In this document: in pieces, positions 47,763-58,239 of the stretch
How the letters are laid out: each line of letters begins with the position of its first letter
Numbering within the stretch: the first letter of the stretch is position 1
Assembly: GCF_040954835.1 (NCBI RefSeq)
Contig: NC_090709.1
Span: 44,834,490-44,898,489 of the forward strand
Length of the DNA: 64,000 bases
Direction of reading: 5' to 3'
From: Lepisosteus oculatus
Taxonomy: Eukaryota; Chordata; Actinopteri; Semionotiformes; Lepisosteidae
Notes under the pieces: generated by a model
The model's database searches: none
Seen by the model: only the letters and a program-made list of their open reading frames with translations
Told to the model about the DNA's origin: nothing
Translations under genes and position numbers: made by a program

Positions 47763-47835
47763 TGTTTCCGCCCGGTCTCGAACCGGGGACCTTTCGCGTG
47801 TTAGGCGAACGTGATAGCCGCTACACTACGGAAAC
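47763..47835 (-). tRNA. tRNA-Val (AAC), unit A
   Basis: 73 bases with acceptor GTTTCCG/CGGAAAC, anticodon AAC in TTCGC-CTAACAC-GCGAA and T arm CCCGG-TTCGAGA-CCGGG. A T4 run follows on the minus strand. Looks functional. Confidence 0.93.
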
Positions 47836-47944
47836 CTGTAGGGACTGCTGCTGGTGTCTCGCTTGCGTTTCGGGCTGAGAAAGGGACGCGTCACTTTAGG
47901 CAGGGGGCGCTGGAGAGAGGAACAAAGGGCGCAATGAAACAAAA

Positions 47945-48017
47945 TGCCGAAACCCGGGATCGAACCAGGGACCTTTAGATCTTCAGTCTAACGCTCTCCC
48001 AACTGAGCTATTTCGGC
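47945..48017 (-). tRNA. tRNA-Phe (GAA), unit A
   Basis: 73 bases with acceptor GCCGAAA, D arm GCTCAGTTGGGAGAGC, anticodon GAA in TTAGA-CTGAAGA-TCTAA and T arm with TTCGATC. TTTT follows immediately. Looks functional. Confidence 0.95.
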
Positions 48018-49041
48018 AGTGCGCAAAGCCCACAGCCACCTGCTCCAGCCTTCCTGTGTTGTGGCATGAGCGCACCAAGAGTAGCGGGAGAGTGTTGCAG
48101 GAACGTCACTCAGAAGGAAAGCCACCCAGCTGCGCCCTCTGAGCTCTGTCCAGCGCATCTTCCTCGCATGGACTCCTGCCTGCGACGGGCAGGAAACAAT
48201 TAGCAAGAACAGAACGACACCCCATGGGTGTCTCATGACCGCACCTTAGGTTGTGACACGTGCAGGTGTGAGGGGTTGCCGGGCTACTTTGGAGCAGAGC
48301 TTGGGCGGAGGGGGGGCGGGAAAGCAGACAAAGAGGTGACACCTCAAGGTCTGCACGATCACAGCTCTCCGCCGCCCCAGGCTTCCGCTCGATAAGCTAC
48401 TGGACACACCCGCCCCTCCTCACACAGACCGTGGAAAAGCCCCCGAGTGGGAGGGCTCGCTCTTCCTCCCAGGAGCTCTTGGACACGACGCACAGACAGG
48501 GCGCGGGGAGCCGCCGCCTGCAAACACGGCTCCAGGCAGGACTCCACTCCGCAGGAGCCGCAGAGCAGAGGAGATGAGGGCAGCTTAGCTCCTGTGCAGA
48601 GACCTGAGCTGTTGTTGCTGTGGATGCTGTCTTTTCTGCACTCGGGGTAGGAGTGAATGTTGAGTTGCCCTTAGAAATGAAGCAGAGCACTTCAACGGCA
48701 CGGGTGTGTGTGTGTGTGCGCCCTGGTGATTCTGGGAGACAGATCGAACCTGGGCTAAAAGAGAGGGGGCTTAGCCCTCTTCCATTTGCTAGTTTAAAGT
48801 TGTACAACCCCTTTGTATCTGCTAGGCGGCGCAGTCGTCGTGCACAAAGAACACTTTGAAAAGCGTCAAAGGCAAGTCATTCCGAGTTGGTCGTTTGTGT
48901 TTTCCGTTCAGACGCGAAATGCTGACATGATCTCTCGGCTCCTCGGTTGTCATTTCTGCTCCGTAAAGGGATCACAGCACGCGTCGCCTTCCAGCACGCT
49001 GGGTCGGGACACGATGCCGGGGGTTGGAGAGAGCGATGTCT
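48018..49041. other. Spacer of about 1 kb inside unit A
   Basis: GC-moderate spacer repeated in unit B (51,392-52,417). It has a short GT run near 48,705. Open frames on both strands recur only because the unit recurs. No gene recognised. Confidence 0.65.
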
Positions 49042-49324
49042 TCCTCGTTAGTATAGTGGCAAGTATCCCCGCCTGTCACGCGGGAGACCGGGGTTCGATT
49101 CCCCGACGGGGAGTAGCTTTTCTTTCACCTCCTTAGAGAAATGACTGCCTTTCACTTCTCTGTTTTCTTTCACAGCGTCGTGCACCTTTTCATTGCTCTC
49201 GCTTTCAGAGCCTCCGCACGGCAGTCGACTCGACATCAGGAAGCACATTGAAGTGAAAGCAGGAAGCTCTGCGACATGCACTGTGCAGATCCCGCCACAC
49301 TAAGAGGTGAGTGGGTCTGTTCGA
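48839..49324 (+). repeat. Internal tandem duplication in unit A, first copy
   Basis: The 'gcacaaagaac(a/g)ctttga' start recurs about 486 bases later at 49,325. Unit B has a single copy. This first copy holds the intact tRNA-Asp; the second holds the damaged one. Confidence 0.85.
49042..49113 (+). tRNA. tRNA-Asp (GUC), intact
   Basis: 72 bases with acceptor TCCTCGT/ACGGGGA (one G-U), anticodon GTC in CCCGC-CTGTCAC-GCGGG and T arm CGGGG-TTCGATT-CCCCG. The D loop has GGCAAG for the more usual GGTGAG. A T4 run follows. It is the only whole tRNA-Asp in the array. Confidence 0.93.
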
Positions 49325-49525
49325 TGCACAAAGAACGCTTTGAGAAGCGTCAAAGGCAAGTCATTCCGAGTTGGTCGTTTGTGTTTTCCGTTCAGACGCG
49401 AAATGCTGAAATGATCTCTCGGCTCCTCGGTTGTCATTTCTGCTCCGTAAAGGGATCACAGCACGCGTCGGCTTCCAGCACGGTGGGTCGGGACACGATG
49501 CCGGGGGTCGGAGAGAGCGATGTCT

Positions 49526-49582
49526 TCCTCGTTAGTATAGGACCTGTCACCTGTCCCCACCTGTCACGCGGGAGACTGGGGT
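49526..49582 (+). pseudogene. tRNA-Asp relic, unit A second copy
   Basis: Begins as tRNA-Asp, but the D arm is replaced by a short 'acctgtcacctgtcc' insertion and the 3' half ends after 'GGGGTA'. Identical in kind to the unit B copy at 52,418. Confidence 0.8.
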
Positions 49583-49734
49583 ACATCAGGACGCGCCTTG
49601 AAGTGAAAGCAGGATGCGCTGTGACATGCACTGTGCAGATCCCGCCACACTAAGAGGTGGGTCCAGTGGGTCTGTTCGATCACAGCGCTAGGCGAATCCC
49701 CAATCCCCTTTTGTGCCTGGCGATAAAAGATGTC

Positions 49735-49807
49735 TGTTTCCGCCCGGTTTCAAACCGGGGACCTTTCGCGTGTGAGGCGAACGTGATAACCACTACACTA
49801 CGGAAAC
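49735..49807 (-). tRNA. tRNA-Val (CAC), unit A
   Basis: 73 bases, anticodon CAC in TTCGC-CTCACAC-GCGAA, acceptor GTTTCCG. The T loop reads TTTGAAA where TTCGAAA is expected, a B-box change. A T4 run follows. Confidence 0.88.
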
Positions 49808-50237
49808 GGTGGTAAGACGTGCCCAGCGGCCCAGCGCTGAGCTTCGCCAATGCGATTCAGCTGCTTCCAGTGCCTTTATTGGAGTGCGCTGATGGACCGT
49901 GCTCTCTCTCCAGAGACCAGCACGCCTGTCATGGACGGAGCAGGAAAGGCGGCGCCACATTCTACAGCCCTCTCCACGCAATCGACGAAATCGGGCTACT
50001 GAAGTGGAGAAAATCGCCTCTCCAGAAAGTGCAAATATCATCTTGGAGACTATAAATCCTATTGCCGAAGGTCAGCCCTGTCTACCAGAGTAACCCTCCC
50101 ACAGCGATGATCAGCTCGTCTCACACGCGAGAAGTTTCGGTTGGAAACAAGCGCCCCCTCTTCTCGCACGTTTTGCACGTTCGAGTAGTTTTAATGCGGC
50201 TCTTTCATACACGGTGCTGATCTTTTGGAAAGCAGGA

Positions 50238-50300
50238 GGCAAAACCGAGTCGAACCGCCTGGGTGAAAACCAGGAACCCTAACCGCTAGACTATATGGCA
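50238..50300 (-). pseudogene. tRNA-Glu (UUC) relic, unit A
   Basis: D arm and anticodon arm 'CCTGGTTTTCACCCAGG' match tRNA-Glu(UUC), but part of the T arm is missing and the acceptor does not pair. Confidence 0.75.
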
Positions 50301-50501
50301 GCGAACAACCATGCTGTTCCCGGCATCATGCAAGCAAACTACATAAATATGAGAAAACACGCAAGAGAGTTGTCACTCAGAGTGTCGAAGGGTCGATGTA
50401 TACTGGGGATCAGTTGAAATGCAACGTCAGGACTTTTCCGAATTATGTCACACGAAGAGAGCACAGCCCTTTCCGCCCTGCCGCGTGTGTCTCGGTAACT
50501 C

Positions 50502-50573
50502 GCTGTGATCGTATAGTGGTCAGTACTTTGCGTTGTGGCCGCAACAACCCCGGTTCGAATCCGGGTCACGGCA
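50502..50573 (+). tRNA. tRNA-His (GUG), unit B
   Basis: As in unit A, but with the T stem fully paired (CCCGG/CCGGG). A T4 run follows. Confidence 0.93.
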
Positions 50574-51148
50574 GAATAGGGGCGTCTGCTTTTACTACTC
50601 GCACGAATGAAGGCAAAAAAAAAGCCAATCGATGTGAACGAACGGCGCTTTACAGAGGAGTACTGCCTGACTGGATCGTTGATGAACGACAGAGGCCACT
50701 CCGACCTCTTCTCGGTTTTCTTTAATGACTTACTAAGGATCTTCTTCACATTCGCCCATGCAGGGGAAGCCAGTTACACCAAAGCAAACGCAGGAAAGTG
50801 CATTTCAAGCAGAGACCAGGAGGGACTTGTTTACACCGAGAGTGGGCGGAGAATGGAACAATGCGCCCAGCCCTGTTGCTGGAGCCGATTCTTGATGAGC
50901 TCTTGGGCTCACTAAGAGGCCCCCGCTGGATCCTAATCTTTCTGTTGTTCTTGCAGGTCCTGCGCTGCTTTTGAGCCGACAGAGCTCGTCCTGGTCTGTC
51001 GGCACAGCCCAATTGCAAATGATCGGCTCCGCGTACAGAAGGAACGTGCGTTTGGTACAAGAGTGCACGAAGGCACCGGAAATACATTGGGAACAAATGA
51101 CCGGTCGCTCAAGACCTCTGTGAAGTACAGGAGCGTGCAAAACGAGGC

Positions 51149-51221
51149 TGTTTCCGACCGGTCTCGAACCGGGGACCTTTCGCTTGTTAGGCGAACGTGA
51201 TAGCCGCTACACTACGGAAAC
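51149..51221 (-). tRNA. tRNA-Val (AAC), unit B
   Basis: As in unit A, with two changes: the base after the anticodon loop end is altered (CTAACAA) and one T-stem pair is lost (CCGGT). Possibly weakened. Confidence 0.85.
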
Positions 51222-51330
51222 CTGAAGGGACCGTTGCTGGTGTCTCGCTTGCGTTTCGGGCTGAGAAAGGGACGCGTCACTTTAGGCAGGGGGCGCTGGA
51301 GAGAGGAACAAAGGGCGCGATGAAACAAAA

Positions 51331-51391
51331 TACCGAAACCCGGGATCTTTAGATCTTCAGTCTAACGCTCTCCCAACTGAGCTATTTCGGC
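51331..51391 (-). pseudogene. tRNA-Phe relic, unit B (12-base deletion)
   Basis: Identical to the unit A tRNA-Phe except for about 12 bases missing from the T arm, which removes most of the B box. Cannot form the T arm. Confidence 0.9.
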
Positions 51392-52417
51392 GGTGCGCAA
51401 AGCCCACAGCCACCTGCTCCAGCCTTGCTGTGTTGTGGCATGAGCGCACCAAGAGTAGCGGGAGAGTGTTGCAGGAACGTCACTCAGAAGGAAAGCCACC
51501 CAGCTGCGCCCTCTGAGCTCTGTCCAGCGCATCTTCCTCGCATGGAATCCTGCCTGCGACGGGCAGGAAACAATTAGCAAGAACAGAACGACACCCCATG
51601 GGTGTCTCATGACCGCACCTTAGGTTGTGACACGTGCAGGTGTGAGGGGTTGCCGGGCTACTTTGGAGCAGAGCTTGGGCGGAGGGGGGGCGGGAAAGCA
51701 GACAAAGAGATGACACCTCAAGGTCTGCACGATCACAGCTCTCCGCCGCCCCAGGCTTCCGCTCGATAAGCTACTGGACACACCCGCCCCTCCTCACACA
51801 GACCGTGGAAAAGCCCCCGAGTGGGAGGGCTCTCTCTTCCTCCCAGGAGCTCTTGGACACGACGCACAGACAGGGCGCGGGGAGCCGCCGCCTGCAAACA
51901 CGGCTCCAGGCAGGACTCCACTCCGCAGGAGCCGCAAAGCAGAGGAGATGAGGGCAGCTTAGCTCCTGTGCAGAGACCTGAGCTGTTGTTGCTGTGGATG
52001 CTGTCTTTTCTGCACTCGGGGTAGAAGTGAATGTTGAGTTGCCCTTAGAAATGAAGCAGAGCACTTCAACGGCACGGGTGTGTGTGTGTGTGTGCGCCCT
52101 GGTGATTCTGGGAGACAGATCGAACCTGGGCTAAAAGAGAGGGGGCTTAGTCCTCTTCCATTTGCTAGTTCAAAGTTGTACAACCCATTTGTATCTGCTA
52201 GGCGGCGCAGTCGTCGTGCACAAAGAACGCTTTGAAAAGCGTCAAAGGCAAGTCATTCCGAGTTGGTCGTTTGTGTTTTCCGTTCAGACGCGAAATGCTG
52301 AAATGATCTCTCGGCTCCTCGGTTGTCATTTCTGCTCCGTAAAGGAATCACAGCACGCGTCGGCTTCCAGCACGGTGGGTCGGGACACGATGCCGGGGGT
52401 CGGAGAGAGCGATGTCT
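51392..52417. other. Spacer of about 1 kb inside unit B
   Basis: Near-copy of 48,018-49,041 without the intact tRNA-Asp. No gene recognised. Confidence 0.65.
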
Positions 52418-52475
52418 TCCTCGTTAGTATAGGACCTGTCACCTGTCCCCACCTGTCACGCGGGAGACTGGGGTA
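52418..52475 (+). pseudogene. tRNA-Asp relic, unit B
   Basis: Same damaged structure as 49,526-49,582. Confidence 0.8.
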
Positions 52476-52621
52476 CATCAGGACGCGCATTGAAGTGAAA
52501 GCAGGATGCGCTGTGACATGCACTGTGCAGATCCCGCAACACTAAGAGGTGAGTGGGTCTGTTTGATCACAGCGCTAGGCGAATCCCCAATCCCCTTTTG
52601 TGCCTGGCGACAAAAGATGTC

Positions 52622-52694
52622 TGTTTCCGCCCGGTTTCGAACCGGGGACCTTTCGCGTGTGAGGCGAACGTGATAACCACTATACTACGGAAAC
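52622..52694 (-). tRNA. tRNA-Val (CAC), unit B
   Basis: 73 bases with acceptor, anticodon CAC and T arm CCCGG-TTCGAAA-CCGGG all canonical. A T4 run follows. Looks functional. Confidence 0.94.
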
Positions 52695-53124
52695 GGTGTT
52701 AAGACGTGCCCAGCGGCCCAGGGCTGAGCTTCGCCAATGCGATTCAGCTGCTTCCAGTGCCTTTATTGGAGTGCGCTGATGGACCGTGCTCTCTCTCCAG
52801 AGACCAGCACGCCTGTCATGGACGGAGCAGGAAAGGCGGCGCCACATTCTACAGCCCTCTCCACGCAATCGACGAAATCGGGCTACTGAAGTGGAGAAAA
52901 TCGCCTCTCCAGAAAGTGCAAATATCATCTTGGAGACTATAAGTCCTATTGCCGAAGGTCAGCCCTGTCTACCAGAGTAACCCTCCCACAGCGATGATCA
53001 GCTCGTCTCACACGCGAGAAGTTTCGGTTGGAAACAAGCGCCCCCTCTTCTCGCACGTTTTGCACGTTCGAGTAGTTTTAATGCGGCTCTTTCGTACACG
53101 GTGCTGATCTTTTGGAAAGCAGGA

Positions 53125-53187
53125 GGCAAAACCGAGTCGAACCGCCTGGGTGAAAACCAGGAACCCTAACCGCTAGACTATATGGCA
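53125..53187 (-). pseudogene. tRNA-Glu (UUC) relic, unit B
   Basis: Same damaged structure as 50,238-50,300. Confidence 0.75.
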
Positions 53188-53388
53188 GCGAACAACCATG
53201 CTGTTCACGGCATCAAGCAAGCAAACTACATAAATATGAGAAAACACGCAAGAGAGTTGTCACTCAGAGTGTCGAAGGGTCGATGTATACTGGGGCTCAG
53301 TTGAAATGCAACGTCAGGACTTTTCCGAATTATGTCACACGAAGAGAGCACAGCCCTTTCCGCCCTGCCGCGTGTGTCTCGGTAACTC

Positions 53389-53460
53389 GCTGTGATCGTA
53401 TAGTGGTCAGTACTTTGCGTTGTGGCCGCAACAACCCCGGTTCGAATCCGGGTCACGGCA
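53389..53460 (+). tRNA. tRNA-His (GUG), unit C
   Basis: Same sequence as the unit B gene, with a fully paired T stem. Confidence 0.93.
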
Positions 53461-54034
53461 GAATAGGGGCGTCTGCTTTTACTACTCGCACGAATGAAGG
53501 CAAAAAAAAGCCAATCGACGTGAACGAACGGCGCTTTACAGAGGAGTACTGCCTGACTGGATCGTTGATGAACGACAGAGGCCACTCCGACCTCTTCTCG
53601 GTTTTCTTCAATGACTTACTAAGGATCTTCTTCACATTCGCCCATGCAGGGGAAGCCAGTTACACCAAAGCAAACGCAGGAAAGTGCATTTCAAGCAGAG
53701 ACCAGGAGGGACTTGTTTACACCGAGAGTGGGCGGAGAATGGAACAATGCGCCCAGCCCTGTTGCTGGAGCCGATTCTTGATGAGCTCTTGGGCTCACTA
53801 AGAGGCCCCCGCTGGATGCTAATCTTTCTGTTGTTCTTGCAGGTCCTGCGCTGCTTTTGAGCCGACAGAGCTCGACCTGGTCTGTCGGCACAGCCCAATT
53901 GCAAATGATCGGCTCCGCGTACAGAAGGAACGTGCGTTTGGTACAAGAGTGCACGAAGGCACCGGAAATACATTGGGAACAAATGACCGGTCGCTCAAGA
54001 CCTCTGTGAAGTACAGGAGCGTGCAAAACGAGGC

Positions 54035-54107
54035 TGTTTCCGCCCGGTCTCGAACCGGGGACCTTTCGCGTGTTAGGTGAACGTGATAGCCTCTACACTA
54101 CGGAAAC
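54035..54107 (-). tRNA. tRNA-Val (AAC), unit C
   Basis: As in unit A but with one mismatch in the anticodon stem (TTCAC/GCGAA) and an A replacing G in the D arm region. Possibly weakened. Confidence 0.82.
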
Positions 54108-54216
54108 CTGTAGGGACCGCTGCTGGTGTCTCGCTTGCGTTTCGGGCTGAGAAAGGGACGCGTCACTGTAGGCAGGGGGCGCTGGAGAGAGGAACAAAGG
54201 GCGCGATGAAACAAAA

Positions 54217-54289
54217 TGCCGAAACCTGGGATCAAACCAGGGACCTTCAGAGCTTCAGTCTAACGCTCTCCCAGCTGAGCTATTTCGGC
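54217..54289 (-). tRNA. tRNA-Phe (GAA), unit C
   Basis: 73 bases. The anticodon stem keeps pairing with one G-U (TTAGA/TCTGA). The T loop reads TTTGATC where TTCGATC is expected. TTTT follows. Confidence 0.85.
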
Positions 54290-54451
54290 AGTGCGCAAAG
54301 CCCACAGCCACCTGCTCCAGCCTTCCTGTGTTGCGGCATGAGCGCACCAAGAGGAGCGGGAGAGTGTTGCAGGAACGTCACTCAGAAGGAAAGGAACATG
54401 TGACCGGTCGCTCAAGACCTCTGTGAAGTACAGGAGCGTACAGAAAGAGGC

Positions 54452-54524
54452 TGTTCCCGTCCGGTTTCGAACCGGGGATTTTTCGCGTGTGAGGCAAACG
54501 TGATAACCGCTGCACTACGGAAAC
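54452..54524 (-). tRNA. tRNA-Val (CAC), end of array
   Basis: Anticodon CAC. The acceptor pairs with one G-U (GTTTCCG/CGGGAAC) and the T arm has a normal TTCGAAA loop, but T stem and anticodon stem carry changes (TTTGC against GCGAA; CCGGA). Only T3 follows. Functional state uncertain. Confidence 0.75.
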
Positions 54525-54589
54525 GGTGAGAAATGGGACCCACTGGCAGTGAGTATTGAACCTTATTGCATTACTGCTCCCAACCAGCT

Positions 54590-54951
54590 GATATCAATTT
54601 AATTCCTAAGGGTTATGTTCTTGTTTTGAGTATCTCATGTAGACGTTGTAAACAAGTTCAATTACGAAACGGTCTAAATGAATGATATACTTATGTCCTC
54701 TTGATATGTGTAACTCTTTGTAACTGAATGAATTTATATCTTTTGTATTCTGTTAAGCCTTACGATAAGATCTGTTAGGTTTGCATGCATATTCTATATA
54801 TTAACAAATGTATCCTCGTGTATTAGTACCTGTGTGTGCATTGTTGGAGTTATGTCGCATGGTTGGATTCTAAACCATTAAAATAATCAATTTTGTGATT
54901 TACTGCCACAAAAATAATTGTCCCAGTAAATGCCCAAACCCCTACAGAACT
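54590..54951 (+). mobile_element. LTR-like fossil fragment
   Basis: Related to the last 400 bases of the 21,606-22,998 repeat: 'atcaatttaattc', 'tatcctcgtgtatt', 'gtgtgtgcattgtt', 'taattgtcccagtaaa' and a final 'cccctaca'. It is followed by 'gaactggtgcctcgtgag', which could be a primer-site edge. A partial old element of unknown family. Confidence 0.45.
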
Positions 54952-54978
54952 GGTGCCTCGTGAGAGAACACTACAACA

Positions 54979-57955
54979 GTGTGTGATATCCTGTCCCAGC
55001 CTGAGGAGCAGACAGCGAGCCTGTCTCTTAATAATGCTAATAATACAGTGTGTGATTCCCTGCCCCAGCCAGAGGAACAGACAGTGAGCCTGTCTCTCAA
55101 TAATAATACAGTGTGTGATCTCCTGTCCCAGCCTGAGGAACAGACAGTGAGCCTGTCTCTCAATAATAATAATACAGTGTGTGATTCCCTGCCCCAGCCA
55201 GAGGAACAGACAGTGAGCCTGTCTCTCAATAATAATACAGTGTGTGATCCCCTGTCCCAGCTTGGGAAACAGTGAGTCAGCCTCTCAATAATTATAATAC
55301 AGTGTGATCTACTGTCCCAGCCAGAGGAACACACAGTGAGCCTGTATCTAAATAATAATAATACAGTGCGTGATCTCCTGTACTAGCCTGAGGAACAGAC
55401 AGCGAGCCTGTCTCTCAATAATGATAACCTAGTATGGAATGTCCTGTCCCAGTCTGAAGGACAAACAGTGAGCATGTCCCTCAGTTATAATAGAACAGTG
55501 TGTGTTCTCCAGTCCCAGCAGGAGGAACAGACAGTGAGTCTGTATCTCAATACTAATAATACAGTGTGTGATATCCTGCCCCAGCCTGAGGAACAGACAG
55601 TGAGCCTGTCTCTCAATAATAATAATACAGTGTGTGATTTCCTGTCCCAGCCTGGGGAACAGTGAACCAGATACTCAATAATAATAATACAGTGTGTGAT
55701 CTCCTGTCTCAGCCTGGGGAACACTGAGCCTGTCTCTCAATACTAATTATACAGTGTGTCATTTCCTGCCCCAGTCAGAGGAACAGACAGTGAGCCCGTC
55801 TCTCAATAATAATAATACAGTGTGTGATCTCCTGTCCCGGCCTGAGGAACAGACAGGAGTGAGCCAGTCTCTCAATAATAATAAAGCAGATTATGATCTG
55901 CTGTCCCAGCCTAAGGAACAGTCAGGAAAGAGCAGGTCTCTCTATAATAATAATACAGTTTGTGATCTCCTGTCCCAGCCTGAGGAACAGACAGTGAGCC
56001 TGTCTCTCAATAATAATAATACAGTGTGGGATCTCCTGTCCCAGCCTGAGGAACAGTGAGCCTGTCTCTCAATAATAAAAATACAATGTGTTATCTCCTT
56101 TCCCGGCCTGGGGAACACTGAGGCTTTCTCTCAATACTAATAATACAGTGTGTGATATCCTACCCTAGCCTGAGGAACAGACAGTGAGCCTGTCTCTCAA
56201 TAATAATAATAGAGTGTGTGATTTACTGTCCCAGCCTGAGGAACAGACTGTGAGCCTGTCTCTCAATAATAATAATAGAGTGTGTGATCTCCTGTCCCAG
56301 CCTGAGGAACAGACTGTGAGCCTGTCTCTCAGTAATAATAATAGTGTGTGATTTCCTGTCTCAGCCTGAGGAACAGACTGTGAGCCTCTCTCAATAATAA
56401 TAATCCAGTGTGTGATCTCCTGTTCAAGCCCAAGTGAAGACACAGTGAGCCTATCTGTCAATAATAGTAATACAGTGTGTGATCTCCTGTCCCAGCCTGA
56501 GAAACAGACAGTGAGCCTGTCTCTCAATAATAATAATACAGCGTGTGATCTCCTGTCCCAGCCTGAGGAACAGACAGTGAGCCTGCCTCTCAATAACAAG
56601 CCAATGTGTGATCTCCTGTCCCAGCCTGAGGAACAGAGAGTGAGCCTGTCTCTCAATAATAATACAGTGTGTGATCCTCTGTCCCAGCCTGAGAAACAGA
56701 CAGTGAGCCTGTCTCTCAATAATAATACAGTGTGTGATCCTCTGTCCCAGCCTGAGGAACAGACAGTGAGCCTGTCTCTCAATAATAATAATACAGTGTG
56801 AATTCCTGTCTCAGCTTGTGGAACATACAGTGAGCCTGTCTCTCTATAATAATAATATAATGTATGACCTCCTGTCCCAGCCTGGGGAATATACAGTGAG
56901 CCTGTCTCACTATAATAATAATACAGTGTCTGATCTCCTGTCCCAGCCTGAGGAACAATGAGCCTGTCAATCAATAATAATACAGTATGTGATGTCCTGT
57001 CTTCGCCTGAGGAACAGAGAGTAAGCCTGTCTCTCAATAATAATAATTCAGTGTGGGATCTCCTGTCCCAGTCTGATGAACAGACAGTGAGCCTCTCTCT
57101 CAATAAAAATAATACAGTGTGTGATCTCCTGTCCCAGCCTGAGGAACAAACAGTGAGCCTGTCTCAAAATAATAATAATACAGTGTGGGATCTCCTGTCC
57201 CAGCCTGGGGAACAGTGTGCCAGACTCTCAATAATATTAATAATAATAATACAATGTGATCTACTGTCCCAGATTGAGGAACAGACAGTGAGCCTGTCTC
57301 AATAATTTTACAGTGTGTGACCATCTGTCCCAGACCGAGGAAAAGACAGTGAGTCTGTCTCTAAATAATAATAATACAGTGTGGGATCTCTTGTCCCAGC
57401 CTGGGGAACAGTGAGCCAGACTCTCAATAATAATAATACAGTGTGATCTACTGTCCCAGCCTGAGGAACAGACAGTGAGTTTGTCTCTCAATAATAATAC
57501 AGTGTTATCTCCTGTCCCAGCCTGGGGAACAGACAGTGAGCCTGTCTCTCAATAATAATAATACAGTGTGTGATCTCCTGTCCCAGACTGAGGAACAGAC
57601 AGTGAGACTGTCTCTCAATAATTATAATAATACTGTGTGAGCTCCTGACCCAGCCTGGGGAACATACAGTGAGCCTGTCTCTCTAAAATAATAATTCAGT
57701 GTGGGATCTCCTGTCCAACTCTGAGGAACAGACAGTGAGCCTGTCTCTAAATAATAATAATACAGTGTGTGATCTCCTGTCCCAGCCTGAGGAACAGTGA
57801 GCCTGTCAATCAATAATAATACAGTATGTGATGTCCTGTCTGAGCTTGAGGAACAGAGAGTAAGCCTGTCTCTCAATAATAATAATACAGTGTGGGATCT
57901 CCTGTCCCAGCCTGGGGAACAGTGAGCCAGACTCTCAATAATAATATAGTGTGTG
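54979..57955. repeat. 66-bp minisatellite array (about 45 unit lengths)
   Basis: Degenerate tandem repeat of the type 'gtgtgtgatctcctgtccc' + 'agcctgaggaacagacag' + 'tgagcctgtctctcaat' + AAT repeats. Units vary mainly in the number of AAT triplets and in whole missing blocks. Because the common unit is 66 bases (22 codons), long frames open on both strands; these are by-products. A single related unit forms the end of a LINE fragment at 59,545-59,600. Confidence 0.95.
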
Positions 57956-58239
57956 ACCATCTTCTGTGGTCTGTTTCAAATCCGCCCGCGATGAGACACC
58001 GAGGAGAAATGAAGAGCCCCAGTCGCGCTAGAAAATCACCCGGGAAAGAGACTTTCAATGTAGGAAAAAAAAGTCGTTAGTAACAGACATAATATGTTTG
58101 TTTTGTTTTTTTAATCGCTGCGATGTGTGACTAAGCTCATACGACTAAGAGTTGCCCCCTTTGTCTAGATCTGGTAACCTGCTCGTCGCTGGTGGGCCAG
58201 ATCGTGTCCCCCGTCACTACACTGGGGCATTAAGACCCA
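57956..58239. other. Junction between two minisatellites, with an inverted SINE-like fragment
   Basis: 58,195-58,270 is the reverse complement of 61,450-61,515 ('cactggggcatta', 'gccccctgctggcccc'). A short open frame at 57,892-58,080 partly overlaps the repeat and lacks motifs. Confidence 0.55.

Larger units (their letters stand above)
46949..50333 (+). repeat. tRNA array unit A (about 3.4 kb)
   Basis: Starts 'caaactacataaatatgag', which recurs at 50,334 and 53,221. Gene order: His(+), Val-AAC(-), Phe(-), Asp(+), broken Asp(+), Val-CAC(-), broken Glu(-). It is longer than unit B because of an internal tandem duplication of about 486 bases (48,839-49,324). Identity with unit B looks very high. 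Confidence 0.95.
50334..53220 (+). repeat. tRNA array unit B (about 2.9 kb)
   Basis: Direct repeat of unit A without the internal duplication. Gene order: His, Val-AAC, broken Phe, broken Asp, Val-CAC, broken Glu. Confidence 0.95.
53221..54540 (+). repeat. tRNA array unit C (partial)
   Basis: Repeats the first 1.17 kb of the unit (His, Val-AAC, Phe). At about 54,395 it jumps to a copy of the sequence before the Val gene ('gaccggtcgctcaagacc') and ends with a Val-CAC gene. The array then stops. Confidence 0.9.

Noticed and set aside
56165-57103. 312-codon open frame on the minus strand
   Set aside because: It lies wholly in the 66-bp minisatellite. A repeat unit that is a multiple of three and free of stops gives long frames on both strands; the protein would be the same 22 residues repeated.
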